Source of the DNA: Firm-13 sp964617375
GTDB taxonomy: Bacteria; Bacillota; Clostridia; Saccharofermentanales; Saccharofermentanaceae
Assembly: GCA_964617375.1 (NCBI GenBank)
Contig: CAZTXQ010000007.1
Span: 10,949-74,948, forward strand
DNA: 64,000 nt
Reading direction: 5' to 3'
Positions 25,779 through 34,391 of the stretch are shown piece by piece. The position numbers and the translations under genes are program-made. The notes under the pieces are model-generated. The model saw only the letters and a program-made list of their open reading frames with translations, had not been told where the DNA came from and did not search any database. Within the stretch, counting starts at the first letter, position 1. Every line of letters begins with the position of its first letter.

Positions 25779-25880
25779 TCTAGTCCAGCCATTCCGGTGA
25801 TTCAGACCGTTAGACAATAATCGTTGCATTTTGGCAATTCTAGTCCGGCGGTTACAATACCGCCGTTGGACAATGGAGAG
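25779..25880. repeat. Pair of hairpin units with TCTAGTCC/GGACAAT ends
   Basis: TCTAGTCC begins two units about 60 bp apart. The second is a clean hairpin (GTCCGGCGGTTACAATACCG closing with CCGTTGGAC). The first is degenerate (TCCAGCC ... GTTAGACAA). It resembles the neighbouring arrays in plan but not in stem sequence. Confidence 0.5.
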
Positions 25881-25944
25881 TAAGAGTTGCCTATCGTCCT
25901 CTTTGATGGGAATCAGAGCCGTTCGTTAATGAATAGAAGTTCAA

Positions 25945-26292
25945 CCTACTCAAACACGCTCAGATGCTGATTGAGTAGGCTCGTCAATGATAAGAAACGC
26001 CCTTCGGGGCACCGTCGAGCCTACTCAAACACGCTCAGATGCTGATTGAGTAGGCTCGTCAATGATAAGAAACGCCCTTCGGGGCGCCGTCGCACCTACT
26101 CAAACGCGCTCAGATGCTGATTGAGTAGGCTCGTCAATGATAAGAAACGCGCTTCGGGAGGCCGGCGTACCTACTCAAACGCGCTCAGAAGACGATTGAG
26201 TAGGCTCGTCAACGATAGAAAACCCGCGTCGATGCGTTACCGCACCTACTCAAACATGATCAGATGCTGATTGAGTAGGCTCGTCAATAAAC
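25945..26292. repeat. Tandem hairpin array 3 (stem CCTACTCAA/TTGAGTAGG), five units of exactly 75 bp
   Basis: CCTACTCAAA starts at 25945, 26020, 26095, 26170 and 26245. Each unit has the stem CCTACTCAA ... TTGAGTAGG with a loop around CACGCTCAGATGCTGA, then CTCGTCAATGATAAGAAA and a small CGCCCTTCGGGGC hairpin. Read on the other strand the linker is TTATCATTGACGAG, containing the same ATCATTGAnGA core as arrays 1 and 2. Units 1-3 are nearly identical and unit 4 is most diverged. Confidence 0.88.
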
Positions 26293-26559
26293 TAAGCCAA
26301 TGCAAAGTCGTTCGGTGTCGTTTCGTACGCATGGCTTTGCTTTCCGACGCTACAGCGATGTCATTCACTTATAAATGCCGCCTAAAATCGCTAAGCAGCC
26401 AATCCAGGCTGCATTCTTCGCCTCGACCCGGCGGTAGACATGAGAAAGTGCTCGGAGGAGGTTTATTACGCCCTTTCCCGATCCGCCATTAACTCCTCCA
26501 CTAACTCCTTCGCCCCTTTCCCGCTTCTCTTCACAAAGATCCGTTTCTGATGCAGCTCT
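26293..26559. other. Intergenic stretch after array 3
   Basis: No supported gene. A 36-codon minus-strand frame (26466-26576, ending KELVEELMADRERA) reads like the tail of a protein but has no ribosome site and starts inside a terminator. It may be a gene remnant. Confidence 0.35.
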
Positions 26560-26605
26560 AAAAAAGACTGCCTCATCTGACTTTGTTACAAGTCTTTTGA
26601 GACAG
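26560..26605 (-). terminator. Terminator of the LytTR/LiaF-like operon
   Basis: A long imperfect stem (CTGTCTCAAAAGACTT against AAGTCAGATGAGGCAG) is followed on the minus strand by six T. Similar GAGGCTGTCTCAAAC sequence occurs near 9.6 kb. Confidence 0.7.
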
Positions 26606-26664
26606 CCCCTTAATACGCAGCCCTATTTGCCGGCAATCCCGGCAGTCCCTGCATTTACCGGCAA

Positions 26665-27378
26665 TCAGATGTAATTGATCTTAACGCTTCCGAAATGCAC
26701 TTCGCCGATGAGAGTGACTTTCACGAAATCGCCCGACGACATGCTTGCACCATCCACGCTTCCGAACGCCGCATGTGCCTGATTATCGATGTTCCAGGTC
26801 CGGGGAATATAGAGGATGACACTCGCGAAATTGCAGTCGACGTAGATCGACGCGCCTTCGGGGCTCAGCTGGCACTGATCGAAATAGACCTTGGTCGTCG
26901 AAAAAGAGCTTTCAATGCTAACTTTCTTCAAGTTGCTTGAGCGGATATACTTGGTCGCTTCTCCGAAGGTGGATTCAATGTTCACGAACTCATTCTCATC
27001 GCCGGAAGTAATGGACTCCGATGTTGTGAATTCGCCGTGACTGTGGCCTTCCCAGCACTTTTCAAACTTGTGCTTCTTGAAGCGTCCGAAAATAATCGAC
27101 AGTCCGATGCCGAGGAGCAGCGCCGCCAGGAGAATCGGCCAGAGCTGAAGATCGGGAATACCGATCTTGTCGCGCCACAGAAACGTGATAACCGACAGCG
27201 GCAGAAGACCGAAGACAAAATTCAGTTCCGCGAAGCTCGCAATACTGACTGCCAGCAGCACAAGGCTTCCGAGTGCCGGGACCAGATCAAAACTGCTTCC
27301 GATGCCGAGTGCGTTCAGGAGTAAGAGCACACCTCCGGCTATTACGATGACACCCCAAAAAATACTATGCCTTTTCAT
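26665..27378 (-). CDS. LiaF-like membrane protein
   Basis: 237 residues. Four short membrane helices fill the first 95 residues. A basic linker (FGRFKKHKFEKCWEG) and a soluble beta-rich domain (about 125-237) with FVNIESTFGEATKYI and VSIESSFSTTKVYFD follow. This is the layout of LiaF/VraT-type proteins, which restrain envelope-stress signalling. Its start overlaps the end of the LytTR gene by 14 bases, so the LytTR protein is the likely regulatory partner. AGAGG precedes the ATG inside the upstream gene. Confidence 0.8.
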   Translation of the reverse strand: MKRHSIFWGVIVIAGGVLLLLNALGIGSSFDLVPALGSLVLLAVSIASFAELNFVFGLLPLSVITFLWRDKIGIPDLQLWPILLAALLLGIGLSIIFGRFKKHKFEKCWEGHSHGEFTTSESITSGDENEFVNIESTFGEATKYIRSSNLKKVSIESSFSTTKVYFDQCQLSPEGASIYVDCNFASVILYIPRTWNIDNQAHAAFGSVDGASMSSGDFVKVTLIGEVHFGSVKINYI

Positions 27379-27829
27379 ACAAATACCTCTCTTCCATTCT
27401 CTCTTTTAGTAGATTTCCATACATTCTGGACACATACACCTCTTTATACGAATTCCTGAAGGATACAAGCCCTACGCGCGTAAGGCCCCTCTGGATCGAA
27501 AAAATGTGCAGTGTGTTTGCAATGGTAGACCGCGAGATCCTGACGAAATAATTCGGAAGCATCGATTCGAGCTCGTAAAGACGCTGCCCTGTCCCGTAGG
27601 AATCGCCGGCCGTATGGGCGTAAACCTTTTCGCCCTCCGTTTCGAAAAAGAGAATTTCCGACAATGTCAGATAGTACTGCTCTTCACCTTTATAAAAATC
27701 GGGAAGAAGTACTTTCCTGCCCTGTCCGATGCTGCGGGCCATTTCTTCTATTTCGGGAGTAACCTTATTGCAGTAGATAACCGCTTCTTCCGGATCACCC
27801 GACTTGACCATTTCGATTCGTACCCGCAT
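27365..27829 (-). CDS. LytTR-domain DNA-binding regulator
   Basis: 154 residues without a receiver domain. The C-terminal two thirds is a LytTR domain: YYLTLSEILFFETEGEKVYAHT, then LPNYFVRISRSTIANTLHI and the closing basic strands. It is the stand-alone type often paired with a small membrane protein in Clostridia and lactic acid bacteria, where the membrane partner controls it. AGGAGG precedes the ATG. It is first in a two-gene operon. Confidence 0.9.
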   Translation of the reverse strand: MRVRIEMVKSGDPEEAVIYCNKVTPEIEEMARSIGQGRKVLLPDFYKGEEQYYLTLSEILFFETEGEKVYAHTAGDSYGTGQRLYELESMLPNYFVRISRSTIANTLHIFSIQRGLTRVGLVSFRNSYKEVYVSRMYGNLLKERMEERYLYEKA

Positions 27830-28060
27830 GTTTTCCTCCTCGGAACTTCATTACACGGTCATTATATTCGGCGCGTTCCGGGATTTACAGTAGGAGGGCG
27901 CCGAGTGGTCAAATTTCGGGGGTAAGAGGGACGGTTCAGGAAGTAAATAGACAGATTCGGGGTGTGTGGCGTTCAGATTGACACCCGGAATATGCAATTT
28001 TATAATATATATATATAAAACCGTCGCGGTTCTTAGACTGCAGATCAGAGAGGGAGAACA

Positions 28061-28732
28061 ATGGCTGCAATATACTCATTATACCTTCTCCTGTTTGTTG
28101 TCACATACCGCATCCGCGATGAGGCCCGGTATGCGAAGATATTCCCGTGGATCAAGCTTTCGACGAGCCTGTGCTTTATAGCGGCCGCGATTCTCTGTGC
28201 GTATGGAGGAGATACCGCGCTCCTATACCGGATGCTTCCGGGATTCGTCCTGGCCGCATTGGGTGATTTTCTTCTGGGACTCGCCACCGCGAAAAGAGAC
28301 TTCTACGGCCGCGAATTCCTGATCGGTACCTGTTCTTTTGCGGCAGCACATGTCGCGTTCTATGCCGCGCTTGCCTGGCTCGACCGTCCCCGCATCGCCG
28401 ATTTCATCATCCCGCTCGCCATGACGGGCCTCGTGATTCTCTTGTCACAAAGCAGGAACATTACCCTCGGCCGCATGAAGCTTCCCGGGTATATGTATTC
28501 TTATTTTGTCGGGCTTCTTTTTTCGAAAGCACTTATAGTCTTCATATATACGGGCACATCGGCTCTGACCACTCTTATCCTTGCGGGATCGACTCTCTTC
28601 CTCGTGTCGGATCTGATTCTATTGTTCATGAACTTTCACCGGAATCCTCCGCGCTGCCTTACGTTCCTTAACCTCTCCTTCTACTACGGCGCGATGCTGC
28701 TTCTGGGACTCTGTCTGTATCCGTTTACATGA
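28061..28732 (+). CDS. YhhN/TMEM86-family membrane protein (lysoplasmalogenase-like)
   Basis: 223 residues with about eight membrane helices. Family-type blocks are PGFVLAALGDFLLGL, FLIGTCSFAAAHVAFYAAL and GSTLFLVSDLILLFMNFHR; the conserved Asp residues within helices are those expected in the active site. Animal relatives cleave the vinyl-ether bond of lysoplasmalogens. Many anaerobic Clostridia make plasmalogens, so that role is reasonable but unproven. AGGGAG precedes the ATG. Confidence 0.85.
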   Translation: MAAIYSLYLLLFVVTYRIRDEARYAKIFPWIKLSTSLCFIAAAILCAYGGDTALLYRMLPGFVLAALGDFLLGLATAKRDFYGREFLIGTCSFAAAHVAFYAALAWLDRPRIADFIIPLAMTGLVILLSQSRNITLGRMKLPGYMYSYFVGLLFSKALIVFIYTGTSALTTLILAGSTLFLVSDLILLFMNFHRNPPRCLTFLNLSFYYGAMLLLGLCLYPFT

Positions 28733-28849
28733 TCCGGTTTTTTTGATTTCCGATATGAATCGGTGTATAGTGAAAATATATTATATCGTCGCATGTTGTC
28801 GCAAAATCCGGATTCAGACCGAAATCATTTCGATATGAGGTATGAGTTT

Positions 28850-30169
28850 ATGGCACAAGTAAAGAAGCCCGGGTTCATAGCAGCAATCCTCGCTCTTCTC
28901 TTCCTGTCGTCCTGTACGGGTACCGGTACAGTCACGTCAACTTCGTCGAGTGAATCTGTGCCGGCGACGACGAATCCTCAGACAGCGATCTCTTTTCGAA
29001 TCACATGGAAAGACTATTCCGGCCGCGGCGAGGCCATCCGTAAAATCGTAAATTCCTATAATACCTCCGGCGGCTTATGCACCGTCAGTATGTTAAGCGG
29101 CGACGAAGATCTTGCGGCAACCGAGGCCCTGATCAAGGCCGGCGGCGATACCGTCTATGTACTTCCCTACCGACTCGTGAAATACTTCGGCTCTCTCGGA
29201 TACCTTAAGGACTTGAGCTCCGAATTCAAGGACTCCGAGGACCTCTTCTATCCTTCCGTATGGTCTCTTGGTCAGGTCAATGACGCTACATACGGGATTC
29301 CCTGGCTCGGACACTCGATGTGCCTTCTCTATAACAAGAGTCTTCTGCAAGAGGCGGGCGTCGACCCCGCAGCCATTACCGATCTAGATTCTCTGGTTCT
29401 CGCAATGGAGGCCGTCGAAAGCAAGACGTCCGCTAAGGGTATCGGTCTTGTGGGAGCCGAAAGCAACGATATCTCCTGGATGGTGAACCAGTTCGTCTAC
29501 GGGTTCGGATCCGAACTCGTAAGCGAGGACGGAACAACGGTCGCGGTCAATAACGACAAGGCGGCTTCTGCCATCGATTTTTATAAGAACGTACTCGGTT
29601 CTCACGCTCAGCAGACCTGGACAAGCGATACCGGTACGGAAGCTATGAACTATTTTCGCGACGGACAGGTAGCCTTCGAGATACAGGGTATATGGGGTGT
29701 TACCGATGTCATCAAGAACGGATCTCCTTTTGAGGTCGGAATCATCTCGCTGTCCGATATCGGACTCTGCTCCGAAGTAGGTCCGATGATGCTTGCGATT
29801 CCGGCTTCTATGAGTAACGATATGACCAGGAATGCGGTCGACTTTATGCGATATATGATTTCGAAGCCTGCCGAAGAAATGATCATGAACGGCGAGTACA
29901 ATCCGGAGCATGATACATACTATCCATTCCGTACTCCTATCCGCACGGATATGGCCGACAGTACAATCTTTAAAACGTATCCCGAATATTTGAAGTTTGT
30001 TGAAGGCTTTGAGAATCCGAGTATCGACGTTCCCGTTCCGCTTTGGCAGAGGGTAAAGGATCAGATTTACGCACCCGGTCTCCATAAGGTTATGACGGGA
30101 GAACTTTCTACTCAGGATTTTCTCGCCGAGACAGAGGAAAAAGGTAATCTGATCCTAAAAGGCGGCTGA
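28850..30169 (+). CDS. Extracellular solute-binding lipoprotein (ABC sugar-binding type)
   Basis: 439 residues. The signal LLFLSSC gives a lipid anchor near residue 21, followed by a Thr/Ser-rich tether and a family-1 solute-binding fold (ISFRITWKDYSGRGEAIRKIV; GIPWLGHSMCLLYNKSLLQEAG; INDLIR-like later parts). No permease genes follow. Instead a two-component-type pair starts 38 bp downstream, so the protein may feed ligand information to the sensor kinase rather than to a transporter. The start at 28850 fits the signal peptide; GAGG lies 9-10 bases upstream. Confidence 0.85.
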   Translation: MAQVKKPGFIAAILALLFLSSCTGTGTVTSTSSSESVPATTNPQTAISFRITWKDYSGRGEAIRKIVNSYNTSGGLCTVSMLSGDEDLAATEALIKAGGDTVYVLPYRLVKYFGSLGYLKDLSSEFKDSEDLFYPSVWSLGQVNDATYGIPWLGHSMCLLYNKSLLQEAGVDPAAITDLDSLVLAMEAVESKTSAKGIGLVGAESNDISWMVNQFVYGFGSELVSEDGTTVAVNNDKAASAIDFYKNVLGSHAQQTWTSDTGTEAMNYFRDGQVAFEIQGIWGVTDVIKNGSPFEVGIISLSDIGLCSEVGPMMLAIPASMSNDMTRNAVDFMRYMISKPAEEMIMNGEYNPEHDTYYPFRTPIRTDMADSTIFKTYPEYLKFVEGFENPSIDVPVPLWQRVKDQIYAPGLHKVMTGELSTQDFLAETEEKGNLILKGG

Positions 30170-30207
30170 TACGTATATCCAATCCCAGCAATAAGGAGAT
30201 ATAAAAC

Positions 30208-31281
30208 ATGAAGATTCTGGTAGTAGACGACTCGAAATCCGACACGATGATTATCAGCAACATGCTCAAGGATTTTAACCTTTTAACCGCCGGCGACGGG
30301 ATAGAGGCGATGGAGCTGATCGAGTCGGATCCCGATATTGCGATCATGATTCTGGACATCAATATGCCGCGGATGAACGGATTTGAAGTCCTTGAGGCCA
30401 TCGGAAGACACTCGGTATACAAGAAGATCGCGACCATTATACTGACGAATTATGACGAGATCGACAACGAGATCCGGGGGCTTGAACTGGGCGCACTCGA
30501 CTACATCCGGAAGCCGCTCAATATACGCTCGCTTCGTAAAAGAATCGAGTTGCACGTGAATCTCAAAAATGCGCAGCTGGCTCTCGAACAGCATAATTTC
30601 ATTCTGGAGAAAGCGGTTCTTCAGAGAACCAATGAATGCAACAACATCCGTGACGTCACCATCCGCGCTATGGTCAGCCTCCTCGAAGTCAGAAACATTG
30701 AATCCGGCAACCATACCAAGAGAACCCAGTGGATGATGAAAGCGCTTTGCGAACATCTCCGTACCAAAGACGCCTACCGCTTCATCCTGACGGATAATTA
30801 CATTGCCGAACTCTTCAGCACCGCGCCTCTTCACGATATCGGCAAGGTCGGTATCGCAGACAGTATTCTCCTTAAGCCGGGAAGGCTGACACCCGAAGAA
30901 TTCGAAATCATGAAGCTCCATACGACATACGGTGTCGAGGCACTGCAGTCCGCCGACAACCGCGCCGACGAGGTCTCCTTCATCCGGACGGCTGTCGAGA
31001 TCATCGGCACACATCACGAGAAATTCGACGGAAGCGGCTATCCGAATGGTCTTAAGGGGAAGGAAATCCCTCTCTCGGGACGTCTGATGGCAATTATCGA
31101 TGTCTATGACGCCCTTGTCAGCGAAAGAATCTACAAGCCGGCTTTCAAGCATCAGGTGGCGCTGGCCATTCTCGACAAGGAAAGAGCCAATCACTTCGAC
31201 CCGGATCTTGTCGACGGTTTCCTTGAAATTGAGAGCCAGATCAAGGAGATTCACGACCGGTACGAACAGCATCCAAGCTGA
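30208..31281 (+). CDS. Response regulator with HD-GYP domain (c-di-GMP phosphodiesterase)
   Basis: 357 residues. The receiver domain (1-120) has KILVVDDSKSD, the phosphate acceptor Asp50 in ILDINMPRMNG and Lys near residue 108 (YIRKPL). A helix linker leads to an HD-GYP domain: ESGNHTKRT, His209-Asp210 in HDIGKVG, GTHHEKFDGSGYPNGLKG and IDVYDALVSERIYK. These metal ligands are those of active c-di-GMP hydrolases. AAGGAG precedes the ATG. It sits between a solute-binding protein and a hybrid kinase, probably as the output of that pathway. Confidence 0.93.
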   Translation: MKILVVDDSKSDTMIISNMLKDFNLLTAGDGIEAMELIESDPDIAIMILDINMPRMNGFEVLEAIGRHSVYKKIATIILTNYDEIDNEIRGLELGALDYIRKPLNIRSLRKRIELHVNLKNAQLALEQHNFILEKAVLQRTNECNNIRDVTIRAMVSLLEVRNIESGNHTKRTQWMMKALCEHLRTKDAYRFILTDNYIAELFSTAPLHDIGKVGIADSILLKPGRLTPEEFEIMKLHTTYGVEALQSADNRADEVSFIRTAVEIIGTHHEKFDGSGYPNGLKGKEIPLSGRLMAIIDVYDALVSERIYKPAFKHQVALAILDKERANHFDPDLVDGFLEIESQIKEIHDRYEQHPS

Positions 31282-31292
31282 AGGTGAATCGC

Positions 31293-34286
31293 ATGATAAA
31301 AGCGGCAAAACGTATTGTAATCACTCTCCTTTTGTCTGCTCTGATCATCGGAACAGGCTGTTCGGCTTCTTCAGGCAAGACGGAAGCATCCGTTTCGGAC
31401 AAGACGCGAACCATTGAACTGACCCAGGACGAGAAAGACTTTATCGCGGCACATCCGGTTATCAATCTGGGCGTGGATCCCGGCTTCATCCCCTATGAAT
31501 TTATCGATACCGACGGCATCTACAAAGGTATCGCTTCAGACTATATCGCTCTGATTTGCAAAAAGACCGGCCTTAACATGAATGTCGTACAAGACTTGAC
31601 CTGGTCAGAGGCCTATGAGCAAGGTGTCGAGAAGAAGCTCGACGTGCTGCCCTGCGTCTCGAAAACAACCGAACGCGAACAGTATTTTCTGTTCTCCGAT
31701 TCCTACTACTCGTTTCAGCGCGCTATTTTTATTGCCGACAACAACAAGGACATCTCTTCTTTTGACAACTTGAGAGGCACGACCGTCGCCGTTCAGATCA
31801 ACAGCTCGCACAGTGGCTATCTATCTCAGTATTCCGACATTAACCTAAGCACCTATCCGACCGTAGAAGCCGCCCTTCAGGCCCTTTCCGACGGAAAAGA
31901 GACCTCTTTTGTCGGAAACTTCGCCACCACAAACTACCTGATCAAACAAACCGGAATTACAAACTTAAAATTCATTAAAATCAACGAGGCAGAGTCCCAG
32001 GGCCTCTATTTTGCCGTAAGAAACGATTGGCCGGAGCTGGTCACGATTCTCAATAAGGCATTGGCGAGCATCACTCGCGAGGAAAAAATTGCGATCGACA
32101 ACAAGTGGCTCGGCGTCGAGAGCGGCGTCGATTATTCCGAACTCATACGGAATCTTGAAATCATCGGAGTCGTCGCCGGCATTATCCTGATCGTATCCGT
32201 CTTCTGGATCCGGCGCCTTATGAAAGAAATATCCGTGCGCAAAAAAATTCAGGAGGACCTAAAGAAGGCCAAGGAAGAAGCGGAACACGCCAATCAGATC
32301 AAGTCCCTTTTCCTCGCTCGAATGTCGCACGAGATTCGAACACCCCTTAACGCCATAACCGGCATGTCCTATCTGATGCGCAAAACAGACGTTACTTCCA
32401 CGCAGGCTATGTATCTGGACAAGCTGACGCAGGCCTCCAACAACATGCTCGGCATCATCAACGATATACTTGACTTTTCGAAGATCGAAGCCGGAAAGAT
32501 CGATATCGAGAGGATATCCTTTGATCTGGACCGGTCGCTTGAGCGTGTAATTTCCATCATCTCCATCAAGGTCGAAGAGAACTCCGTCGATTTTGCCATG
32601 GATAAAGATCCGGGTATTCCTTCCATGTTTTTCGGCGATCCGACGAGAATCGAACAGATTCTCATTAACCTCTTAAACAACGCGATAAAGTTCACCGAGA
32701 ACGGCACGGTCAGTCTCATCGTGCGGCGAATCACGGAAGACGGGAAATCACCCGTCCTTGAATTCTGTGTAAAAGATTCGGGAATCGGGATGACACCGGA
32801 GCAGGCAGCCAAAATATTCGCTCCGTTCGACCAGGCCGATTCCAGCATCAGCCGCCGGTTCGGCGGTACGGGATTGGGTCTCTCCATCGTAAAAAATCTG
32901 ACCGAATTGATGGGCGGTCGGGTCTGGGTCGAGAGTGAAATCAGCAAGGGATCGTCCTTCTTCGTCCGCCTGCCGCTCGAAGAAGATACGGATGCCGAGA
33001 CCAGGCGGAAAAAGAAAGCTGCAGAGGGTTGTTTTGCCGGCATTCGGGCGCTTATTATCGATAACGGTGAACGTTCCCGGCCGGTGCTTGATAGCTGTTT
33101 CAAATCCTTCGGTATTCCCGCCGATTTCTGTGCGGGCATCATAGAGGCCGACAATATTCTTGTGAAAGCGGCGGCAGAAGGATCCAATCCTTATAACCTG
33201 ATCATAGTTGACTACGCCGCAGTAAACGGTAGCGGTATCCGGTATCTGACAGAAATCAAGAAGTCCTCCCTCTTCCGCGAACCTCCGAAAACGATGGCCG
33301 TTCTTCCAATGGCCCGGGAAAGCCTGTTTGAAGATCTTGAAGCTGCCGGAATCGATTTTAGTATCGTTAAGCCGATCATTCCATCCGTGCTTTTTAACGG
33401 AATCATCGAAATTTTCAAGATCGCGCCTCCGGAGCCGAAGGCCTCGAAGATTCCTGAGACTCTTATGGCTCCGCACCCCTATCATATTCTTCTTGTCGAG
33501 GACAACAAAACCAATCAGTTCATCGCGGATACCATTCTGAAGCAATCCGGCTTCCGGGTCTCCATCGCCGATAACGGTCAAATCGGTTACGACATGTTCC
33601 GCGAGAAGCGGCTCGATCTCGATCTGATTCTGATGGATATTCATATGCCTGTAATGGACGGATATACGGCTACAGATCTGATCCGTAAGGAAGACACCGA
33701 AATTCCGATCGTCGCCATGACCGCAGATGCGATCGTAGGCGCCGAGCAGCAGTGTCTCGAACACGGACTCAACCATTACGTCAGCAAGCCCTTCGATCCG
33801 GATAAATTCATCCTTACTGTGCTCGAAGTCTTAAAGGGCAGCAAAAGGGTCTTCCCGAAAGAAACCGCATCTGCAAGTTCGGAAGAAATGGTTCCCGGAA
33901 GCGGCGCTTCGGCTCATGCTTCCATCCCTGATCCATCCCGAATCGGCGAACCCGAACTCGATTATGCTGCCGGACTGAAGCTGATTGGCGGCGATAAGGA
34001 CTTGTACCATATGATTCTCGAGCAGTATTCCGAGGAGAATGAATCGACGGTTCCGGATCTCGCGGCCAGAATAGACGCGCACCAATATACCGAGGCAGCA
34101 CAGATCATACATAAGGCCAAGAGCAGTTCGGGCAACATCGGCGCAAAAACGCTCTATATGGTCGCATCGGCACTGCAGAAAGCACTCGAGCAAGGCGACG
34201 AGGAATCCATTACATCCGGAAAGGTTCTTTTCGCGGAGAAAATGACGCGGCTGCTGGAGGAGATTAAAGACATCCGATTAACTTAA
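31293..34286 (+). CDS. Hybrid sensor histidine kinase with SBP_bac_3 sensor, two receivers and HPt
   Basis: 997 residues. In order: a signal with a possible lipid Cys (ALIIGTGCSAS), an extracellular amino-acid-binding-like domain (about 45-265), one membrane helix (about 285-305), a coiled linker, HisKA with His346 (MSHEIRTPLN), the ATPase with N, G1 and G2 boxes (NLLNNAIKF, DSGIGM, GGTGLGLSI), a degenerate receiver (about 580-715, IIDNGERSRPV, acceptor region altered), a full receiver with Asp782 (LMDIHMPVMDG), and an HPt domain with His940 (IIHKAKSSSGNIGA). The start at 31293 fits AAGGTG; a GTG three codons earlier is possible. It follows the HD-GYP gene by 11 bp and is probably its kinase. 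Confidence 0.93.
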   Translation: MIKAAKRIVITLLLSALIIGTGCSASSGKTEASVSDKTRTIELTQDEKDFIAAHPVINLGVDPGFIPYEFIDTDGIYKGIASDYIALICKKTGLNMNVVQDLTWSEAYEQGVEKKLDVLPCVSKTTEREQYFLFSDSYYSFQRAIFIADNNKDISSFDNLRGTTVAVQINSSHSGYLSQYSDINLSTYPTVEAALQALSDGKETSFVGNFATTNYLIKQTGITNLKFIKINEAESQGLYFAVRNDWPELVTILNKALASITREEKIAIDNKWLGVESGVDYSELIRNLEIIGVVAGIILIVSVFWIRRLMKEISVRKKIQEDLKKAKEEAEHANQIKSLFLARMSHEIRTPLNAITGMSYLMRKTDVTSTQAMYLDKLTQASNNMLGIINDILDFSKIEAGKIDIERISFDLDRSLERVISIISIKVEENSVDFAMDKDPGIPSMFFGDPTRIEQILINLLNNAIKFTENGTVSLIVRRITEDGKSPVLEFCVKDSGIGMTPEQAAKIFAPFDQADSSISRRFGGTGLGLSIVKNLTELMGGRVWVESEISKGSSFFVRLPLEEDTDAETRRKKKAAEGCFAGIRALIIDNGERSRPVLDSCFKSFGIPADFCAGIIEADNILVKAAAEGSNPYNLIIVDYAAVNGSGIRYLTEIKKSSLFREPPKTMAVLPMARESLFEDLEAAGIDFSIVKPIIPSVLFNGIIEIFKIAPPEPKASKIPETLMAPHPYHILLVEDNKTNQFIADTILKQSGFRVSIADNGQIGYDMFREKRLDLDLILMDIHMPVMDGYTATDLIRKEDTEIPIVAMTADAIVGAEQQCLEHGLNHYVSKPFDPDKFILTVLEVLKGSKRVFPKETASASSEEMVPGSGASAHASIPDPSRIGEPELDYAAGLKLIGGDKDLYHMILEQYSEENESTVPDLAARIDAHQYTEAAQIIHKAKSSSGNIGAKTLYMVASALQKALEQGDEESITSGKVLFAEKMTRLLEEIKDIRLT

Positions 34287-34314
34287 CAGGGAATATTTGC
34301 ATGAATACATACGC

Positions 34315-34341
34315 AAAAACAGGACCTCAAGCGATCCTGTT
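34315..34341 (-). terminator. Terminator of the Cys-peptidase-like gene
   Basis: The stem AACAGGA/TCCTGTT has a T5 tract on the minus strand; it could also weakly stop plus-strand transcripts of the kinase gene. Confidence 0.65.
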
Positions 34342-34391
34342 CCAGTTATATTTTATGAACCGGTGCCGTCTGTTTCTTTGAATCCGTGCGG

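Noticed and set aside
26466..26576. 36-codon minus-strand frame ending KELVEELMADRERA
   Set aside because: It reads like a protein tail but starts within a terminator stem and lacks a ribosome site; at most a gene remnant.
30283..31308. 341-codon minus-strand frame
   Set aside because: Antisense to the receiver-HD-GYP gene, which shows all catalytic motifs.
32748..33776. 342-codon minus-strand frame
   Set aside because: Antisense to the ATPase and receiver domains of the hybrid kinase.
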